A DNA stretch of 64,000 bases from Epichloe hybrida (lineage: Eukaryota > Ascomycota > Sordariomycetes > Hypocreales > Clavicipitaceae): contig JAFEKR010000001.1 in NCBI GenBank assembly GCA_019022495.1, positions 6,076,001 to 6,140,000 on the forward strand. The letters are read 5' to 3'. Made by a program: the position numbers and the translations under genes. Of the stretch, positions 59,844-64,000 are shown piece by piece. The first letter of the stretch is position 1. The number at the start of each line of letters is the position of its first letter. Below the pieces are notes generated by a model, which worked only from the letters and a program-made list of their open reading frames with translations, was not told where the DNA came from and searched no databases.

Positions 59844-61348
59844 TTTGACAAGAGTTGTGGAGTAGGAGGACGACGAGCTTGACAAACTGAGAGTTCGACG
59901 ATTCTGGGTCGGGAGCACCGGTCAGTAAGTGAACAATTATAATAAAAACGTTGACAATGCGACCTCGAACGAACAGTATGAGGGCAAACAATTGTTGTTT
60001 GAGGTAAGGTGTTGGGTTTGGGTTTGGTTTGGATTTGGAAAAGACTCAAAACGTTTGAAGATTTAGGTTTGCCTGTTGGGCGGAACAAGCAGCAGGCGCG
60101 GGGTTTTTAGGCCAGCATCACAGCATGGAGGGGCTGTGGTCGTGGGTCGCTCGACGTCGGGACCAGCCAGCTCTCATGAACCGCGCGAATGAGGTCAGAG
60201 ATAGTCTCTCGTTGCCAATTGGCGCAGTTGCATTGGCTTTGACCTACGACAACGCAATGGCCTGGGCCTTGCCTCGCAACATCAAGCCATTTAAATGATC
60301 GGCCTGTTTAGCTCAGTGCGACCCATGCTCCGAGAGATCTGGCACCTTCTGGAAATGCCTTGATATCTTGTCGATGGTGGGGGAGGTAGAAGAGGTGAAC
60401 AGTTCAGCACTTACATAGGTCTGGTAGTTTACAGGAGTTTTCAATAGCCACGAGGATTTTGCCAAAAAATTGTAAAGATTTTAGCAAACGATAGAAAAGA
60501 CGAAGTGTAATAAGGATAGTCGTGCCACATGGACGAAGAAGAGAGACGACTGCGGGGAAGAAGAGGCTGCGGGGTTCTCAATTGTTTTGGTACAATCGTC
60601 AGTCGCGGAAGCAACCTCCTATTATAGCCGATAACTTAGGGGAGTAGAACGGAAACATGCGGGACGCGCTTGGAGGCGGCTAGGTTCCGTTCCAGTTCTA
60701 TTACTGTACGGCACTTGATGAGCATAGAGATAGGGTCTTGCTGATAACTTTGTTAAGCAGCACAAAGAGGCTCTGAGTCTGGAACGCATCGAAGCAGAGT
60801 ACCTAAGTAGTAATGTACGCGACACCTTCACGCCTCCCAAGGAGTGGAGTTACGAGAGCACGTTGATCGTGCATTTGCACCATCCATCTCCTTTGATGTC
60901 AATTCGACATGATAGGTAAAACATTTGCACGACCAGAAGAGCAGGCACACTGAGAACGAAGGATACCTATTCGAGGCTTATTCTCCGTCTTGATCAATGC
61001 ATATCGGGAAGTGAAATATGTAACGTGAGCTACCTCTTACATAGGTACCTAGAATACGTAGGTAGTATGTAATAATGCCCCCTGTTTCTCAGACACCAAC
61101 GTCCTGGTTAATAACCATGTTAAGCCATGTTCTGGCGGACATTTGGGTTGCTTCATCAACTTGCACGTGGTGGTCGGCCGCAGCTGTCGCTGGAGTCCAG
61201 TATGTATAATCCCGATTTGGCAGCCTTCTTAGCCCACTCAAATTGTTTAGTCATCGAACATCAGCCTGGTGCGATTGGTACTTCAGTTAAAGGTCTATCT
61301 GCAGGTCATGGGTAAATGACCTTGCCCTGGTGCCGACCAGCTTTCGGA
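59844..61348. promoter_or_regulatory. Divergent promoter region, FBA1 / BCS1
   Basis: 1.5 kb without a supported gene. On the minus strand the part near the aldolase start is pyrimidine- and CAAA-rich (about 60000-60070), as often seen upstream of strongly expressed fungal genes. Confidence 0.4.
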
Positions 61349-62758
61349 ATGGAGTCACCGCAGACTACCAATTCATTGCTCAGTCTCAATGCTCTCTTCG
61401 ATAATCCACTCTTCGCTGGCGGTATAGGCCTTGCCTCATTGGGTGCGGCGGCGGCGTTTGCTCGCAAAGGCGCCATTGTGGCTCTCGGTGCAGTTAGGCG
61501 TCGATTACTTGTCAACGTTGAAATCAGCAAACAAGATCCTGCCTATCCGTGGATTCTGGCATGGCTCTCACAACCTCGCGAACATCCTGGCTACATTGCT
61601 TCACGTATCACTCGAATCCATAACCTGTCAGTCACGACTACGACAACGAATACCAGAGGCCATGGCACAAGTGGCCCAGTCAATGCCAGCTTTTTTCTGC
61701 AGCCAGGTTATGGACGACATATTGTCAAATTCGGCAACGCTTATATTTCTGTCAACAGAGAAAAGCATAGCACTGCAAATATGAATACGGGCGAGCCACA
61801 CGAAATTGTGCAGCTCACAACTCTTTGGGCATACCGACATGCTTTTGAGGGAATCTTCGCCGAAGCGCACAAGCTGGCTGCCAAGGCCAACGAAGGCAAG
61901 ACCGTTGTATATTCTGCTCGGGGGATGGAATGGGCTCCTCTGGGTGACTCCAGAAAGAAAAGACCAATTGGCTCTGTAATCTTGGACGAAGGAGTCAAAG
62001 AAAGCATTGTCGCAGATGTCAACGACTTCCTTTCACGTCATCAATGGTATGTCGATCGAGGAATTCCGTACAGGCGTGGATATCTTCTATTTGGACCCCC
62101 TGGTAGTGGCAAAAGTTCTTTCATACAAGCACTAGCAGGAGAGCTTGACTTTGGTGTGGCCATGATCAATCTCAGCGAGATGGGCATGACAGATGACAAA
62201 CTAGCCTACCTGCTGACAAAGCTACCAAAACGATGCCTTCTTCTCTTGGAGGATGCGGATGCCGCATTTGTGAACCGCCGACAACGTGATGTTGACGGGT
62301 ATAGTGGTGCGAATGTCACCTTTTCCGGATTGTTGAATGCCCTGGACGGCGTTGCCGCGGGTGAAGAACGCATAGCTTTCCTCACTACAAACCATATCGA
62401 CCGACTGGACCCTGCTTTGATCCGGCCTGGCCGTGTTGACATGATGCTCAGAATAGGAGAAGCAACTAAGTATCAAGCGGCAGAGATGTGGGACCGCTTT
62501 TATGGTGATAAAGACGAAGAGGGCATGGGCAAAGAGCGCTTCCTACGCCGCCTTGAAGAGCTGGGTCTTTTCGGAACAAACCAAGACGGGACTCCATCGA
62601 ATAGGCATACCAGTACAGCAGCTATTCAAGGCTTGTTCTTATTCAACAAAACTGATATGCAAGGGGCAATCGACATGGCCGAGGGCTTAATTCCTCGAAG
62701 TTTCGAGGCATCGGACGACGTCACTTTAGGCGAAAAGCACACAAAGTTGAGGTCATAA
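61349..62758 (+). CDS. BCS1: Mitochondrial AAA chaperone BCS1
   Basis: Inner-membrane AAA ATPase that moves the folded Rieske iron-sulfur protein across the membrane during complex III assembly. Single-exon CDS of 1,410 nt, 469 residues. The start MESPQTTNSLLSLNALFDN was chosen over an in-frame ATG 33 bases upstream because it matches fungal family starts; either is possible. A hydrophobic alanine/glycine-rich segment (residues about 25-50) is the membrane anchor and is followed by a basic internal targeting stretch (VRRRLLVNVEISK). The BCS1-specific domain precedes Walker A GPPGSGKS (249-256), Walker B LLLLEDADAAF (E301), and the arginine-rich second region of homology (TTNHIDRLDPALIRPGR). 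All ATPase residues look intact. It is divergent from the aldolase gene. Confidence 0.95.
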   Translation: MESPQTTNSLLSLNALFDNPLFAGGIGLASLGAAAAFARKGAIVALGAVRRRLLVNVEISKQDPAYPWILAWLSQPREHPGYIASRITRIHNLSVTTTTTNTRGHGTSGPVNASFFLQPGYGRHIVKFGNAYISVNREKHSTANMNTGEPHEIVQLTTLWAYRHAFEGIFAEAHKLAAKANEGKTVVYSARGMEWAPLGDSRKKRPIGSVILDEGVKESIVADVNDFLSRHQWYVDRGIPYRRGYLLFGPPGSGKSSFIQALAGELDFGVAMINLSEMGMTDDKLAYLLTKLPKRCLLLLEDADAAFVNRRQRDVDGYSGANVTFSGLLNALDGVAAGEERIAFLTTNHIDRLDPALIRPGRVDMMLRIGEATKYQAAEMWDRFYGDKDEEGMGKERFLRRLEELGLFGTNQDGTPSNRHTSTAAIQGLFLFNKTDMQGAIDMAEGLIPRSFEASDDVTLGEKHTKLRS

Positions 62759-63342
62759 CCATTCGTTTTTAACTGCAAATTGGGAGTGATCATTGTATAC
62801 ACCAGCGCAAGTTGCCTACGTTGCTGATGGCATCATATGGTTAACACAACCCCTCTGTACGATTGATGTAAAAGCACATTACTGCATGGCACCATGACGA
62901 CTGGACTGTAAGCATAGCTTGTACTATATGGGAGGAACGGGTATTGGAGACTAAGAAAGTATGAGCATGGTACCTATCATCAGAGCAATTTCGTAAGGGA
63001 TGCTTTTCCAATGTTGAAATTCACCTTTGTCTCTTCATTCATTCTGTTGTAGTGGTGACAGTCACGTCTGGTGCGCACATTTTGTCATCAAAGGCTGGTT
63101 GACGCGACGAGACAGTTCGGTGATATTCGAATAATACCATCGGGCAATGCTTTCTGCGGCTGAGGGTGCAGTGCAGTTGTTTAGCCGCCCCAACCCATAC
63201 CGGAGAGCACTTGAGGGAGTCAGAGGCTTTCTGTGTGCATGGGGGCTTTATGAACTGTCAAAACCACCTTGCAGCTAGAGCCGAGTTCAGTGACTTTTAC
63301 CGTCTTGCGATCCAAAGAAAATAAGAAGTGAAGTAAGAGAAA
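62759..63342. other. Intergenic region BCS1 / PARG-like
   Basis: 584 bp between two plus-strand genes, no gene seen; contains the downstream gene promoter. Confidence 0.4.
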
Positions 63343-64000
63343 ATGTCGTCGCCACAGCAGAAGACCCTGGATAGCTGGATATCATCTACCAGGTCATCAA
63401 ACAATACCTCAACTTCACAGCCAGCAACACCATTCGACCGATCCGGACAAGCCAGCACGCGCTGTAAGACTTTCAGAAGACGGGATGACCTGGCGGTTAT
63501 AGCGAAAGAGACGAGGACATCATTGCCCGATATCTTGCAGAAACTACCAAATATCCAAGCAGCGAAATCAGAGGCGCTATATTTAAGCACGCTGGCGCCT
63601 CTCAAGCCATCCGAATGTCCAAAGCGAACTTACACCGGAAAGGCGATGATACGTATCGTCAATGACGACTCGCTCAATGCCGCCATTGATCTCGCCACCA
63701 CGAAGAAGAGCGTCTCGGCCTCTGGACGAGTTGCGGTGCTCAACATGGCCAGCCACGTGAACCCAGGCGGTGGTTGGCTAAAAGGGGCCAGAGCTCAGGA
63801 GGAAGCACTTTGCTACCGCAGCTCTCTGGCTCTGTCGCTTCACCGGCGGTATTATCCGTTGAAGCAGCGCATGGGATTGTACACACCTGACGTTGTTGTG
63901 ATTCGCTCAGATATGCCGTCTGGGCATAAACTTCTCGTCCCCGATATCTTGGAACAAGACCTACCCGTGGTCAGCGTTCTCAGCATCGCCGCCTTGCGGT
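63343..64000 (+). CDS. Microbial-type poly(ADP-ribose) glycohydrolase family protein (partial)
   Basis: The frame opens with ATG at 63343 and stays open to the window end, giving 219 complete codons; the rest lies outside. The central part fits the TIGR02452/microbial PARG catalytic domain, which hydrolyses ADP-ribose polymers. VAVLNMASHVNPGGGWLKG leads into the PARG signature GGG-x7-QEE (GGG at 142-144, QEE at 152-154), followed by LCYRSSLALSL and MGLYTPDVVVIRSD. Both signature glutamates are present, so the enzyme could be active. The N-terminus contains QQKTLDSWI (residues about 5-13), resembling a PCNA-interacting PIP-type motif and suggesting a link to replication or repair. The rest of the N-terminal 60 residues is Ser/Thr-rich and probably unstructured. 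Confidence 0.88.
   Translation, partial: MSSPQQKTLDSWISSTRSSNNTSTSQPATPFDRSGQASTRCKTFRRRDDLAVIAKETRTSLPDILQKLPNIQAAKSEALYLSTLAPLKPSECPKRTYTGKAMIRIVNDDSLNAAIDLATTKKSVSASGRVAVLNMASHVNPGGGWLKGARAQEEALCYRSSLALSLHRRYYPLKQRMGLYTPDVVVIRSDMPSGHKLLVPDILEQDLPVVSVLSIAALR

Overview
The window is nuclear DNA of a filamentous ascomycete (Pezizomycotina, probably Sordariomycetes). The genes have short introns (about 54-129 nt) with GTAAGT-like donors and CTAAC-like branch sites. The proteins match fungal families, including a DIM-5/KMT1 H3K9 methyltransferase. The first 36 kb carry the mark of repeat-induced point mutation (RIP): TpA is extremely common, CpA and TpG are rare, and every transposon frame is broken by C-to-T or G-to-A changes. 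I could not compute composition indices or search databases.

Region 1 (1-36,010) has no host gene. It is a stack of transposons inserted into transposons, and I resolved it by matching termini and target-site duplications (TSDs). A 270-bp LTR (420-575 and 35694-35815) is split by a 410-bp hAT-type miniature element. That element is split by a 198-bp-LTR Ty3/gypsy element (615-34899, minus strand). The 5' LTR copy of the gypsy element is split by a hAT element (698-13521), which is itself split by another gypsy element (1528-8613). The interior of the large gypsy element also holds a LINE relict, a 616-bp TRIM-like element (14677-15292), a second hAT (17674-26071) containing a Ty1/copia element (19436-25925), a probable solo LTR (26279-26548) and another 410-bp miniature element (32823-33232). 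A third 410-bp copy (35080-35489) sits inside the outermost one. Removing the insertions restores exact element lengths.

Region 2 (about 36,010-64,000) is ordinary gene-dense DNA. In order: mago nashi (-), beta-COP/SEC26 (+), a UBTD-type ubiquitin-domain protein (-), DIM-5-like H3K9 methyltransferase (+), a PCI/SAC3-like helical protein (-), sphingoid long-chain-base kinase (-), NatA auxiliary subunit NAT1/NAA15 (-), a Cid2/Mix23-family protein (+), a KES1/OSH4 oxysterol-binding protein (+), class II fructose-bisphosphate aldolase (-), BCS1 mitochondrial AAA chaperone (+), and a microbial-type PARG protein cut by the window end (+). Exon models were built by hand; every complete CDS sums to a multiple of three. 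Most neighbours are divergent or convergent, with no operon-like or cluster logic. Together they serve housekeeping roles: RNA fate, COPI traffic, lipid signalling and transfer, glycolysis, respiratory-chain assembly and N-terminal acetylation.

The two regions have one functional link. In Neurospora, RIP-mutated DNA is marked by DIM-5-dependent H3K9 methylation. A DIM-5 homologue lies about 8 kb from a 36-kb RIP block. I found no clearly new multi-gene system. The most notable content is the fully parsable transposon nest and two apparently non-autonomous families within it (the 410-bp hAT miniature and the 616-bp TRIM).
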